From: Clostridiales bacterium
GTDB lineage: Bacteria > Bacillota > Clostridia > HGM11327
Direction of reading: 5' to 3'
Length of the DNA stretch: 42,823 bases
Assembly: GCA_015056475.1 (NCBI GenBank)
Contig: SVGF01000005.1
Span: 1-42,823 of the forward strand
Below are positions 15,127 through 24,150 of this stretch, piece after piece. Made by a program: the position numbers and the translations under genes. Numbering within the stretch: the stretch's first letter is position 1; every line of letters starts with the position of its first letter. The notes under the pieces are model-generated. The model was not told the DNA's origin and searched no databases. It worked only from the letters and a program-made list of their open reading frames with translations.

Positions 15127-17607
15127 TTATTTTTCTCTGGTGCCTGTTTCATAAAGCACAGCACAGCCTACTATACCTTCATTCCAATCTGTGAGCTGCT
15201 TGCCCGCACTGGTTGTGGGTAGTTCAGATATTTCATTGATTGGTTTGAATATTTGGCTCAGATCCTCCTTAATTAATATTATATTTTCTTCACGCAGTGT
15301 GTTTAATGTATAAGCACCTATCAATATTTTACCGTTGGAGCCGTTCTTATTAAATTTAAATATACTTATACCTACTCCGCCCCTCTTTTGTGATGCAATC
15401 TGCGTGATGGGCACTATCTTTCCGTATGCACCATCAGTAACGGCTACTACCTTAGATTTTGGTTCAACACCACATACAGATACTATACTATCTCCGTCTT
15501 TTAGCTTAATAGCTCTTACACCTTTTGAAGCTCTGCCCATGGTGCTGATCTGCTCCGTTTCACACCTGAGTGACATTCCGTTTTGTGTAACGAATAGCAC
15601 TTCATTTGTATTTGCTATATCTACTTTTATCAATTTGTCATCATCTGCAAGTTCATGTGCAACTATCTTACTTCTTGACGTATTGAATGCTGTCAATTCA
15701 GTAAGCTTGCACATACCATTCTTTGTCACAAACAGTAATTTACCTTGACTATAATCCTTAGTTGCGAGCGCACCTACGATTTTTTCTCCTCTTTCAAACG
15801 TAGGCAATACGTTTGTTATCGGCACACCTCTCTCCTTCCACTTTGTCTGTTTGATAGAGGTGGGACTAATAGTATAATTCATACCGTCAGCTGTGAACAA
15901 CAGTATTTTAGCATCGGTAGACGTATGCATTACGTATTCAACGTAATCGCCACTACCAACGTCCATTTCTTTGTAATCGCCGTTAGATCTGTTAAAATGA
16001 GTTGCATCAATTGACTTTATTTCCTGATTGTGAGTTATCACAACAACTACATCCTCAGCTACTATAAATTCATCCTCACTAAAGGTCTTTTCTTCTTTAG
16101 TCGATACGATTTCGCTTCTTCGTGAATGTCCGTATTTTGCCTTAATTTCCAGCAAATCCTTTTTAATTACAGATTTTAAGACCTTCTCAGAGGCGAGAAT
16201 TTTTTCCAATGCGGCTATCTGCTTGCATAACTCCTCAAATTGCGCCTTAAGCGTTAATATTTCCAGGTTCGTAAGTCTTTGTAATCTCAGATCAAGTATC
16301 GCCTGAGCCTGTTCCCTGCTGAAACCAAAGTTTTTCATGAGGTTTTCTCTTGCATCGGACGGATTTTTTGATCCTCTAATTGTTGCGATCACCTCATCAA
16401 TTATGCTGCAAGCCTTTATCAATCCCTCTTGAATATGCTTTTCTGCCAATGCTTTGTCGAGCTCAAATCGTGTTCTTCTTGTAATTACTTCTTTTCTGAA
16501 GTCTATATAGTAGCTTATGCAGTCCTTAAGATTAAATCTTACAGGTTTGCCATTTGCAACAGCAACCATATTTGCTGCAAAATTATACTGCAGATCGCTG
16601 TATTTGTAAAGATATGCAAGTATCTTGTCAGTATCAGCGTCCTTTTTTACCTCTATAACAGCTCTTGTACCAGATTTGTCTGATTCATCCCTTATTGCAA
16701 CTACGCTTGTCAGAACGCTCTTTTTATCTTCGCAAAGCTGAGCTATTCTCTCAAGACACTTTGCTCGGTTGACTTGATATGGAAATTCATCTATTACTAT
16801 TGCTTTTTTTGTAGCGGTGGTATCCTCTATGTGCGTTTTTGCGCGAATTACTACCTTTCCTTTGCCTGTCGTGTATACCTTTTCAATGTCGCTCAAGTCT
16901 TTCATTATTAATCCGCCCGTAGGAAAATCCGGTGCAGGAATAATTTTCATGAGATCTTTTGCTGTGCATTCAGGGTTGTCAATTTCGTATATACATCCAT
17001 CGATTGTTTCTGCGAGATTATGTGTGGGAATTTCCGTTGCAAAGCCTACTGCGATGCCCGATGCGCCGTTTACCAGCAAATTTGGGAATCCTGCGGGTAA
17101 AAGCTCAGGTTCTTTTAGCGTATCATCAAAATTCAGCTTGAATTGAACTGTATTTTTGTCGATATCTTTAAGCATATCCGTTGCTAAAGTACTCATTCTC
17201 ACCTCAGTATACCTCATAGCTGCAGGCTGATCACCGTCAGGAGAACCAAAATTACCCTGACCGTCAACAAGTACCTCTCCCATATTAAAATCCTGAGCCA
17301 TTCGTGCCATTGCGTCATACACAGAAGTATCGCCGTGCGGATGATATTTACCGAGTGTATCACCGACAACTCTTGCAGATTTTCTGTGAGGCTTGTCAGG
17401 ATCCATTTTAAGTTCCCACATTGTGTATAAAATACGTCTTTGAACGGGTTTTAATCCATCTTCGATCCTTGGTAGTGCACGTTCGAGTATTACGTACTCA
17501 GAATATGGCATCATTGAGCTGTGCATTACGTCCCCAATGGGCTGTTTTATGAGCGTGCCCGATGCTTCGGGATCAATTACAGTAATTTTATTTGTCTTTT
17601 TAGCCAT
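15127..17607 (-). CDS. parC: Type IIA DNA topoisomerase subunit A, ParC-like (GyrA/ParC)
   Basis: This 826-residue subunit breaks and rejoins DNA. The catalytic tyrosine is Tyr133 in [11 protein letters not shown]. The quinolone-region segment reads [11 protein letters not shown], with threonine at the usual serine position. The C-terminal beta-pinwheel begins near residue 510. The GyrA box QRRGGKG expected in blade 1 is absent: that position reads [17 protein letters not shown], and the later [13 protein letters not shown] resembles ParC of Gram-positive bacteria. A GyrA-box-like QKRGGVG appears only near the C-terminus. I therefore favour topoisomerase IV over gyrase, though databases may label it GyrA. 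It follows parE by 14 bp with AGAGGTAA before the ATG. Confidence 0.8.
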   Translation of the reverse strand: MAKKTNKITVIDPEASGTLIKQPIGDVMHSSMMPYSEYVILERALPRIEDGLKPVQRRILYTMWELKMDPDKPHRKSARVVGDTLGKYHPHGDTSVYDAMARMAQDFNMGEVLVDGQGNFGSPDGDQPAAMRYTEVRMSTLATDMLKDIDKNTVQFKLNFDDTLKEPELLPAGFPNLLVNGASGIAVGFATEIPTHNLAETIDGCIYEIDNPECTAKDLMKIIPAPDFPTGGLIMKDLSDIEKVYTTGKGKVVIRAKTHIEDTTATKKAIVIDEFPYQVNRAKCLERIAQLCEDKKSVLTSVVAIRDESDKSGTRAVIEVKKDADTDKILAYLYKYSDLQYNFAANMVAVANGKPVRFNLKDCISYYIDFRKEVITRRTRFELDKALAEKHIQEGLIKACSIIDEVIATIRGSKNPSDARENLMKNFGFSREQAQAILDLRLQRLTNLEILTLKAQFEELCKQIAALEKILASEKVLKSVIKKDLLEIKAKYGHSRRSEIVSTKEEKTFSEDEFIVAEDVVVVITHNQEIKSIDATHFNRSNGDYKEMDVGSGDYVEYVMHTSTDAKILLFTADGMNYTISPTSIKQTKWKERGVPITNVLPTFERGEKIVGALATKDYSQGKLLFVTKNGMCKLTELTAFNTSRSKIVAHELADDDKLIKVDIANTNEVLFVTQNGMSLRCETEQISTMGRASKGVRAIKLKDGDSIVSVCGVEPKSKVVAVTDGAYGKIVPITQIASQKRGGVGISIFKFNKNGSNGKILIGAYTLNTLREENIILIKEDLSQIFKPINEISELPTTSAGKQLTDWNEGIVGCAVLYETGTREK

Positions 17608-17621
17608 TTTATTTACCTCTC

Positions 17622-19598
17622 TTACTTATTCCCCGTTGATTTAGCATCAACCATATCCTCATACGCGTCACGCTTATTAAAATTTGCGTATTTCGTTATA
17701 TAATCGTGTCTTGCGTCGGCTTTATCACCCATAAGCACTTCAATCTTACCCTCAGCTTCCTGAACGTCGCCGATCTGAACTCTTATCATTCTTCGCTTTG
17801 CAGGATCGAGTGTAGTTTCTCTGAGCTGATCAGGATTCATCTCACCAAGACCTTTGTATCTCTGAATCGTATAATTCTTTCCAAATTCCTCAGTCGCCAT
17901 TTTTAATTCTTCATCCGTGTAGGCATAATACATTTTATCGCCCTTTGTTACCTTATATAACGGTGACAGACCAATGTATATGTGACCTTCTTTAATAAGA
18001 TCCGGAAAATATCTGTAAAAGAACGTAACCAGAATTGCTCTTATGTGTGCGCCGTCCTGGTCTGCATCGGACAGAATTATTATCTTGTCGTAATTTAGCT
18101 TAGAAATATCAAACTTATCGCCAACACCTGTTCCCAGCGCATACAATATTGTTTTATATTCTTCGTTCTTCATTACCTGCTCAAAATTGGTCTTTTCTAC
18201 GTTGAGCGGCTTACCTCGCAAGGGTAAAATTGCCTGGAATTCTCTGTTTCTACCTAATTTTGCTGTACCGCCGGCTGAATTACCCTCAACAATGAACAAT
18301 TCATTGATCGCCTTATTATTTCCCGAACAATTTGCAAGCTTTCCAACCAAAACTGAGTTTTCCACACCCTTTTGTTTTGCACCCTCGCGCAGTTTTGTTG
18401 CAGCGTTGCTGATAGCTTTTCTGATTTGAGCCGTTTTGATACATTTTTCCGTAATTTTTTTAGAAACATCATCATTTTGCGGTGCTTCCATAAATTTTGT
18501 GAAGTTTTCTACAATAACACTTTCAACAGCTGCCCTTGCTTCTGTATTATTCAGTTTTTCTTTAGTCTGACCCTCAAACTGAATATCGCGCATTTTGATG
18601 GACACTACCGCAGTCAACCCCTCGCGCACGTCCGCACCTGTAAGCGATTCCTTTTTATCCTTTAACAGATTAAACCTATATGCAAAATCATTGATAGTTC
18701 TTGTAATACCACTTCTGAAACCTGTTTCGTGCGTGCCGCCTTCAGCGGTGTTGATATTGTTTGCGTACGAATACACTATATCACTGTTTGAGTCGTTATA
18801 TTGGAATGCGGCTTCTACCTTTATATTATTTTTTTCGCCGCTGATGTATATAGGCTCTTTGAAAAGTACGTTTTTATCCGCATTGATGTACTTAACGTAA
18901 TCACTCAGTCCACCTTCAAAACAGAATTCTTCTTCCTTTTTATCAGCTCTGTCGTCCTTAAGTTTAATTTTTAACCCGCTATTGAGATACGCAATATCTC
19001 TGATTCGCTTTGATATCAGATCATAATCAAAATTTACCGTGTCAAAAACCCTGTCATCGGGTAAAAATGTGACCATAGTTCCTTTTTTGCGCGTATTACC
19101 AATAACTTCTACGCCTGTTACAGGCTTACCGGACGTAATATTACCCTTCTTATCTGAAACACTTTCAAATCTCTGACAATATTCTTTACCGTCCCTATAA
19201 ACCCTTACTTCAAGCCATCTCGAAAGAGCATTAACTACAGAAGCACCTACACCGTGAAGACCACCGGAGAAAGAATAATTTGTATAGTCAAATTTACCGC
19301 CTGCGTGCAATACCGTAAAAATTACCTGAACAGCAGGTATTTTTAGTTTTGGATGGAGATCAACCGGCATACCGCGACCGTTATCATAAACACTCACGCT
19401 ATTGTCGCTGTTAATTGTTATTTCTATAGCATCGGCATATCCGTTTATAGCTTCATCAACCGCGTTATCCACTATCTCAGTCAACAAATGATGCAGACCT
19501 CTCACAGACGTTGAACCTATATACATCGCGGGTCTTTTTCTTACCGCCTCAAGACCTTCCAATACTACGATATTATCCGCCGTATAATTACTTGACAT
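17622..19598 (-). CDS. parE: Type IIA DNA topoisomerase subunit B, ParE-like (GyrB/ParE)
   Basis: This 658-residue ATPase subunit has the GHKL site ([31 protein letters not shown]), the transducer domain and a TOPRIM domain ([15 protein letters not shown], with Glu438; metal-binding SDADQDGAH). Several details favour ParE over GyrB: AKLGR after the TOPRIM glutamate, EYCQRFE, and GADVREGL. Asn440 replaces the more usual aspartate of EGDSA. The gene is the first on the left of the origin, divergent from dnaA, behind a promoter at 19723-19751 and a parS site in its leader. GAAAGGTGAT precedes the ATG. Subtype is less sure than family. Confidence 0.82.
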   Translation of the reverse strand: MSSNYTADNIVVLEGLEAVRKRPAMYIGSTSVRGLHHLLTEIVDNAVDEAINGYADAIEITINSDNSVSVYDNGRGMPVDLHPKLKIPAVQVIFTVLHAGGKFDYTNYSFSGGLHGVGASVVNALSRWLEVRVYRDGKEYCQRFESVSDKKGNITSGKPVTGVEVIGNTRKKGTMVTFLPDDRVFDTVNFDYDLISKRIRDIAYLNSGLKIKLKDDRADKKEEEFCFEGGLSDYVKYINADKNVLFKEPIYISGEKNNIKVEAAFQYNDSNSDIVYSYANNINTAEGGTHETGFRSGITRTINDFAYRFNLLKDKKESLTGADVREGLTAVVSIKMRDIQFEGQTKEKLNNTEARAAVESVIVENFTKFMEAPQNDDVSKKITEKCIKTAQIRKAISNAATKLREGAKQKGVENSVLVGKLANCSGNNKAINELFIVEGNSAGGTAKLGRNREFQAILPLRGKPLNVEKTNFEQVMKNEEYKTILYALGTGVGDKFDISKLNYDKIIILSDADQDGAHIRAILVTFFYRYFPDLIKEGHIYIGLSPLYKVTKGDKMYYAYTDEELKMATEEFGKNYTIQRYKGLGEMNPDQLRETTLDPAKRRMIRVQIGDVQEAEGKIEVLMGDKADARHDYITKYANFNKRDAYEDMVDAKSTGNK

Positions 19599-19618
19599 TT
19601 ATTATCACCTTTCTTTTG

Positions 19619-19634
19619 TGTTTCACGTGAAACA
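19619..19634. promoter_or_regulatory. parS centromere-like site (ParB/Spo0J binding)
   Basis: TGTTTCACGTGAAACA is a perfect 16-bp palindrome and matches the known Firmicutes parS consensus. ParB (Spo0J) binds such sites near the origin and spreads to guide chromosome segregation. It lies 21 bp upstream of the parE start codon, within the predicted parE leader. Confidence 0.92.
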
Positions 19635-19722
19635 ATATTTACATACTAAAACAGGGAAGACCTATATTGATACACAAAACATTAATTAACCATATCAATA
19701 AGTTCGTACACTATGCGCAATA

Positions 19723-19751
19723 ATTATAGCACAAATTTTCAAAAAAATCAA
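19723..19751 (-). promoter_or_regulatory. Promoter of the parE-parC-ABC-F operon
   Basis: On the minus strand TTGATT, 17 bases and TATAAT, with an extended TGC upstream of the -10. It would give a leader of about 118 bases that includes parS. Confidence 0.7.
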
Positions 19752-19987
19752 TAGTAATTAATATTGTAAATAAACACTATAAGGTCACACAGAATATTGA
19801 TATATAAAGTACGTAATTTTATTAAATATTAATAATTTACACTTCTCAATATAATTAATATTAATTTCATTTAATTATGTCAATATAATATTATATACGA
19901 TATGTTTCATTTTAAGCTGCAAAATAATGTTTTATAATATATTTTAATAAAAAATAAAGTTTTTTTCACAAAATCAGCGAAAAAGAC

Positions 19988-20016
19988 TTGAAATTTTATA
20001 AAAAAAATGGTATCAT
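19988..20016 (+). promoter_or_regulatory. dnaA promoter
   Basis: TTGAAA, a 17-base spacer and TATCAT lie about 65 bases before the dnaA ATG. The inverted TTATCC repeat falls just downstream of the expected start, where DnaA could repress its own gene. Confidence 0.6.
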
Positions 20017-20038
20017 ATACAGTGATAAGATAGATGAA

Positions 20039-20055
20039 TTATCCGTATAGGATAA
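20039..20055. promoter_or_regulatory. Inverted pair of DnaA-box cores upstream of dnaA
   Basis: TTATCCGTATAGGATAA has two TTATCC cores facing each other, 5 bp apart. TTATCC is the invariant part of the DnaA box, but neither half has the full CACA end. It is the best DnaA-binding candidate in the gap. Confidence 0.5.
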
Positions 20056-20080
20056 TAATACAAAAGGAAAGGTCAACATC

Positions 20081-21427
20081 ATGAGTGAACCTCAAAAAAA
20101 TCTATGGGAAACAGCAAAGATCGCTCTAAAAGGCGTAGTTGCACCGGTAATGTTCAGAGCTTTTATATCAGAAACCGAAGCTGCACTTTTGATACAGGAT
20201 ACGCTTTACGTTAAAGCTAATAACGAATATACCCGAAATTTGTGCAACAATACTTTTGGCGACGTATCATTGAGCGCTGTAAGATCGATCAACAGATCCG
20301 TAGAAAACGTGGTTTTTATGGTACAAAGCGAGATAGATACCCTTATTGCAGCCCAAAAGACCACAAAAGAAGAAGCTGAACCCGTAGTAACGACAAATCT
20401 TAAAACTTTTGAAACTTTTGTCGTGGGTAAAAACAGCCAATTTGCACATGCTGCAGCATCAGCCGTTGCAGAAGCTCCGTCACAATCATTCAACCCTTTA
20501 TTCATTTACGGTAAATCAGGCGTTGGTAAAACACATTTAATGCAGGCTATATGTGCAAGAGTTAACGTTGCACACCCCGAGCTTAAAGTTCTTTACGTAA
20601 CAAGTGAGGAGTTTACAAGCGACTTTGTTGAAGCCGTGCGCTTTAACAAGGACAACAATTTTCAGAAAAAAGACAATTTCAAAAATAAGTACAGATCTGT
20701 TGATATATTACTTATTGATGATATTCAATTTATCGCAGGTAAGAAGGAAACACAGGAAGAATTCTTCAATACGTTCAACACTCTTACCGGTGCAAACAAG
20801 CAGATCGTTATAACGAGCGACAGACATCCTCACGAGATAGAAACTCTTGAAAAGAGGATCCAGTCCCGCTTTGATAACGGTCTTATATGCGATATCCAAC
20901 CTCCGGATTACGAAACCCGACTTGCTATTTTGCAGGAAAAATCCGTTGAAATGCTCATGGATATCGACAATGATTCATTAGCTTTCATCGCAGAATACTA
21001 TACCGAGGGTGACGTAAGACAGCTTGAGGGTATATTAAAAAAGCTTTCATTCACAGCACAGCTTTCAAACTGCACTATCGATCTCCAGTTCACACACCAG
21101 ATACTCGGTATTGAAGAATACGTTCCCACAACTACCAACGTTACTATTTCAAAGATCAAACAAACTATATCCAACTATTTCAATATAAGTCTGCTTGACC
21201 TTGAATCCCAGCAAAGAAAGCATACCGTTGCGTTTCCTCGCCACGTAGCCATTTACATGACAAAAAAGCTTTTAGGTTGGGAATTAAAAAAGATAAGTGA
21301 GGAATTTGGTGGCAGAAACCACTCCACCATCATCAATTCACTCAACGTTGTAGAGAAGGCCCTTGCCACAGACCCTCAAAAAAGGGATATAATAGACAAG
21401 GTAGAGGATATGATAATCAACGGTTGA
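20081..21427 (+). CDS. dnaA: Chromosomal replication initiator DnaA
   Basis: This 448-residue AAA+ protein opens the origin. Domain I spans about residues 1-80, a short linker follows, and domain III begins near 105 with Walker A GKSGVGKT (144-151) and Walker B VDILLIDDIQFI. Domain IV, the DNA-binding helix-turn-helix, includes FPRHVAIYMTKKLLGW and GGRNHST (410-416). Most DnaA proteins read GGRDHTT there; the aspartate that contacts the DnaA box in E. coli is asparagine here. This is notable because no exact DnaA box is seen nearby. AAAGGAAAGG precedes the ATG. It is the first gene right of the origin. Confidence 0.99.
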   Translation: MSEPQKNLWETAKIALKGVVAPVMFRAFISETEAALLIQDTLYVKANNEYTRNLCNNTFGDVSLSAVRSINRSVENVVFMVQSEIDTLIAAQKTTKEEAEPVVTTNLKTFETFVVGKNSQFAHAAASAVAEAPSQSFNPLFIYGKSGVGKTHLMQAICARVNVAHPELKVLYVTSEEFTSDFVEAVRFNKDNNFQKKDNFKNKYRSVDILLIDDIQFIAGKKETQEEFFNTFNTLTGANKQIVITSDRHPHEIETLEKRIQSRFDNGLICDIQPPDYETRLAILQEKSVEMLMDIDNDSLAFIAEYYTEGDVRQLEGILKKLSFTAQLSNCTIDLQFTHQILGIEEYVPTTTNVTISKIKQTISNYFNISLLDLESQQRKHTVAFPRHVAIYMTKKLLGWELKKISEEFGGRNHSTIINSLNVVEKALATDPQKRDIIDKVEDMIING

Positions 21428-21461
21428 CGCTTATTATCAAATAATAATCAACACAAAAATT

Positions 21462-21523
21462 GTCGAATAAAAAGGTAAAAATTATTGTTTTCAACATATG
21501 AACAATTTTTTAGTTCGACTTTT
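21462..21523 (+). other. Stem-loop leader between dnaA and the first dnaN
   Basis: GTCGAA (21462-21467) pairs with TTCGAC (21514-21519), and an inner AAAATTATTGTT pairs with AACAATTTTTT. A short TTTT follows. It may be a weak terminator or attenuator between dnaA and dnaN, or a leader structure of the latter. Confidence 0.35.
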
Positions 21524-21556
21524 AGACAAATTTTTTTAAGAAAGCAGCTCAAAATT

Positions 21557-22645
21557 ATGAACTTTTCGTGTACACAACAGGATCTTATAAGTGCTCTAAG
21601 CACGGTGCTCAAGTCAACGTCAAAAAAGCCTTCACCGTTTCAGCAGTATATTTATATAGAAGCAACCCAATATAATGTAAGACTTATTTGCTCAACGTCT
21701 GACAATACTCTCATCTGCACTTTACCTGCTCAGATACACGAGCCGGGAACGGTGCTTGTCCCGACGTCAATATTCAGGGATATAATATCAAAACTTCCCG
21801 ACGTTACCGTAAATATCGTAGTAAACGAGAAATGTCTGATGAATGTTAATTATACAAATATGAAATATTCAATTCAATGTATATCAGCATCCTCTTACTC
21901 ATTTTTGGACGATATCGACGGGCAGATATCATTTGACATTAAAACCGAAGATATTCGACGCGCAGTATCTCAAACGTATTTTACCGCATCCTTGCAGGAA
22001 ACACGCCCAATATTGACGGGTATTTTCTTTAAGTGCGACAACGGTTCTCTTGATCTTGTAACCACCGACGGCAGCAGAGTTTCCGTAAAAACGTTAAAGC
22101 TTAATAATAACGTAAGCTTTGAATCAGTCATACCCGCAAGATTTCTTCACGACGCACTCAATTCTTCATTTATTAATGCCGAAATTACAAATATCTCCAT
22201 AAACGATAAATATATGAAGCTTTCAATGGGCAATACGACCGTTATTACAGGCGTCTTAAGTGGAAAATACATCAATTATAAGAGCATTATTCCCACGGAT
22301 GCCTCAACGGTTATGATTTGCAACCGAAATGAATTCCTCAATATTATCGAAAGAGCTTTTTTGCTTGCGGATGAAGATCTTTATACTGTGCGCTTTGACG
22401 TTAATTACAGCAAGCTTTTTGTTTCGTCAAACAGCGTTCAGGGCGAAGCTTTTGAGGAGATATACGTTCAGACAAGCGGAAATCCGGTCACAATCGCCTT
22501 GAATTCAAAGTCATTTATAGAAATTTTAAGAAATATTGACTACGAACAGCTTGTTTTTGAGTTTACAACGGGCACAAGAATATGTAAGATAAAGCCGCTT
22601 GAGGCTGACGACATAATATATCTTATTTCGCCCATAAGAATTTAA
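21557..22645 (+). CDS. dnaN: DNA polymerase III beta sliding clamp, paralogue 1
   Basis: This 362-residue protein has the three-domain clamp plan and ends in YLISPIRI, the P-x-R end that lines the partner-binding pocket. Clear clamp segments are LVPTSIFRDIISKLP, ARFLHDALN and NSKSFIEILRNI. The ORF track extends upstream to a TTG, but the ATG at 21557 aligns with the start of paralogue 2 (MNFSCTQQDLIS versus MKFTCLQQDLIS). Its ribosome site is weak (AAGAAAG), unlike the strong one of paralogue 2. It is roughly half identical to its neighbour by eye and has a more AT-rich, less uniform codon use. It may be the specialised or decaying copy. Confidence 0.93.
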   Translation: MNFSCTQQDLISALSTVLKSTSKKPSPFQQYIYIEATQYNVRLICSTSDNTLICTLPAQIHEPGTVLVPTSIFRDIISKLPDVTVNIVVNEKCLMNVNYTNMKYSIQCISASSYSFLDDIDGQISFDIKTEDIRRAVSQTYFTASLQETRPILTGIFFKCDNGSLDLVTTDGSRVSVKTLKLNNNVSFESVIPARFLHDALNSSFINAEITNISINDKYMKLSMGNTTVITGVLSGKYINYKSIIPTDASTVMICNRNEFLNIIERAFLLADEDLYTVRFDVNYSKLFVSSNSVQGEAFEEIYVQTSGNPVTIALNSKSFIEILRNIDYEQLVFEFTTGTRICKIKPLEADDIIYLISPIRI

Positions 22646-22789
22646 TTTGAAAACCCTTGATGTTTTCAAACAATCAACAAAAGTATCAACGTTGATTTTT
22701 TCGCATTTAACTGTAACACTTTAAGTTATGAACATTTCAACGCTTTCTAATACCACAAACACTTATTTAAACTAAAGAGGATAACTACT

Positions 22790-23884
22790 ATGAAATTCAC
22801 GTGCTTACAACAGGATCTTATATCGTCTATTCAGACTGTGCAAAAGGCAGCTACTTCCAAAGGTACTTCGCCAATATATCAGTACATTTACGTTGAAACA
22901 CTTAACGACAGTATAAGACTTGTAGCAACTAATCAGACGCAAACCATCGCAAACACTATTCCTGCACAGATAGATGAGCCGGGAAAAATACTTCTTCCCA
23001 CTTCACTTTTCAGAGATATCATATCAAAGATGCCATCCGTCATGATCGAAATGAGATCAAACGACAGAAATCTTATGACAGTTAGCTACGTAAACATGAA
23101 GTATGCTATTCAGGGTATGCCCGTTGGTGAGTTTACGTTCATGGATGACATTGCATACGACGTTCAGTTTGACGTTAAAGCAGAAGAACTCAAAAAATAC
23201 GTTGACAGAACTTTCTTCACAGCTTCAACGGAGGAAACAAAGCCAACGCTCAACGGTATTCTTCTTAAATGCCAGTCGGGCAAGCTTGACGCAGTAACGT
23301 CGGACAGCTTCAGACTTTCTCTTGCAAGGGGGGATATAGGCTGTGACGTCAGCTTTGAAATAATCGTTCCCGCAAGAATACTTCACGAGATACTCATGAA
23401 CGCCAACGATGATGATGAAAATATCAACGTAAGCTTCAATTCAAAATATATTAAGATAGTTATAGGATCAACTACTCTCGTTACGGGGCTTATAAGCGGT
23501 AAATTTATTAATTACGAGGCGATAATTCCTAAGGAATACAAAACGAGAATGACGTGCAGCAGACAGCTTTTGCTTTCAATTCTTGAAAGAGCTGTGATCC
23601 TTTCCGACAGAAATACTCTTTATCCCGTAAGATTTGAGATAGGCTTCAATAAGCTTTTGGTTTCTTCAAACAGCGAAGCGGGCGAGGCTTTCGAGGAAAT
23701 AAACGTAAGCACTGACGGTGACAATCTCACCATAGGCTTCAACTCAAAACAGTTTATTGAGCTTTTGAGAAATGCTGAGCATGAAAATCTGGTATTTGAA
23801 TTCATTTCACCCACAAGGACTTGCGTTATAAGACCGGTTGAGGATGAAAATATGACGTACCTTATAACACCTCTCAGACTTTGA
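22790..23884 (+). CDS. dnaN: DNA polymerase III beta sliding clamp, paralogue 2
   Basis: This 364-residue clamp forms a ring on DNA that tethers the replicative polymerase. It ends in YLITPLRL, the canonical clamp terminus, and carries LLPTSLFRDIISKMP, PARILHEILM and NSKQFIELLRNA. A strong site (AAAGAGGATAA) precedes the ATG. The next genes (S4, recF) follow at 18 and 29 bp, the classical order, so this copy is probably the housekeeping clamp. The 144-bp gap before it contains ATCAACGTTGAT and a weak GAAAAC/GTTTTC hairpin but no convincing promoter. Confidence 0.97.
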   Translation: MKFTCLQQDLISSIQTVQKAATSKGTSPIYQYIYVETLNDSIRLVATNQTQTIANTIPAQIDEPGKILLPTSLFRDIISKMPSVMIEMRSNDRNLMTVSYVNMKYAIQGMPVGEFTFMDDIAYDVQFDVKAEELKKYVDRTFFTASTEETKPTLNGILLKCQSGKLDAVTSDSFRLSLARGDIGCDVSFEIIVPARILHEILMNANDDDENINVSFNSKYIKIVIGSTTLVTGLISGKFINYEAIIPKEYKTRMTCSRQLLLSILERAVILSDRNTLYPVRFEIGFNKLLVSSNSEAGEAFEEINVSTDGDNLTIGFNSKQFIELLRNAEHENLVFEFISPTRTCVIRPVEDENMTYLITPLRL

Positions 23885-23902
23885 TAACGAAAGGAAAAAC
23901 AT

Positions 23903-24121
23903 ATGGAAAAGGTTTATTTTGTGGATGAATACGTAACGCTGAATCAGTTTCTTAAAATTGCGGGTATTGCTTATACCGGCGGTGAAGGCAAGGAAATGAT
24001 ACAGGAGGGGCTCGTTTTTGTAAACGGCGAGCAGGAATTAAGACGCGGCAAAAAAATACGTAAGGGTGACGAAATAACGATCTCGGGCTCCGATATTGTT
24101 TACGTTGCTGAGAATGAATAA
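23903..24121 (+). CDS. S4-domain RNA-binding protein (YaaA-like)
   Basis: This 72-residue protein is a single S4 domain: VTLNQFLKIAGIAYTGGEGKEMIQEGLVFVNGE...RRGKKIRKGDEI. Such proteins sit between dnaN and recF in many Firmicutes (yaaA in Bacillus) and are thought to bind structured RNA or ribosomes. Strong AAAGGA upstream and short gaps to both neighbours support cotranscription. Confidence 0.95.
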   Translation: MEKVYFVDEYVTLNQFLKIAGIAYTGGEGKEMIQEGLVFVNGEQELRRGKKIRKGDEITISGSDIVYVAENE

Positions 24122-24150
24122 GAACGAATAATTTCAAAAGGGGATAGGCT

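Larger units (their letters stand above)
19599..20080. other. Candidate chromosomal origin (oriC) between divergent parE and dnaA
   Basis: This 482-bp gap is very AT-rich, with dense TTAATATTAAT-type sequence. Gene orientation switches here: left-hand genes run left, right-hand genes run right. It holds divergent promoters, a perfect parS site and a TTATCC-N5-GGATAA inverted repeat. I found no exact DnaA box (TTATCCACA); only 7-of-9 matches such as TTATCCGTA at 20039 and TGTAAATAA-type sites. The assignment rests on position and orientation more than on boxes. Initiation could also involve the dnaA-dnaN gap. Confidence 0.75.

Noticed and set aside
21557-23884. Clamp duplication as phage-derived
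   Set aside because: Both copies resemble each other more than any phage clamp I recognise and there are no phage genes nearby; tandem duplication is simpler.
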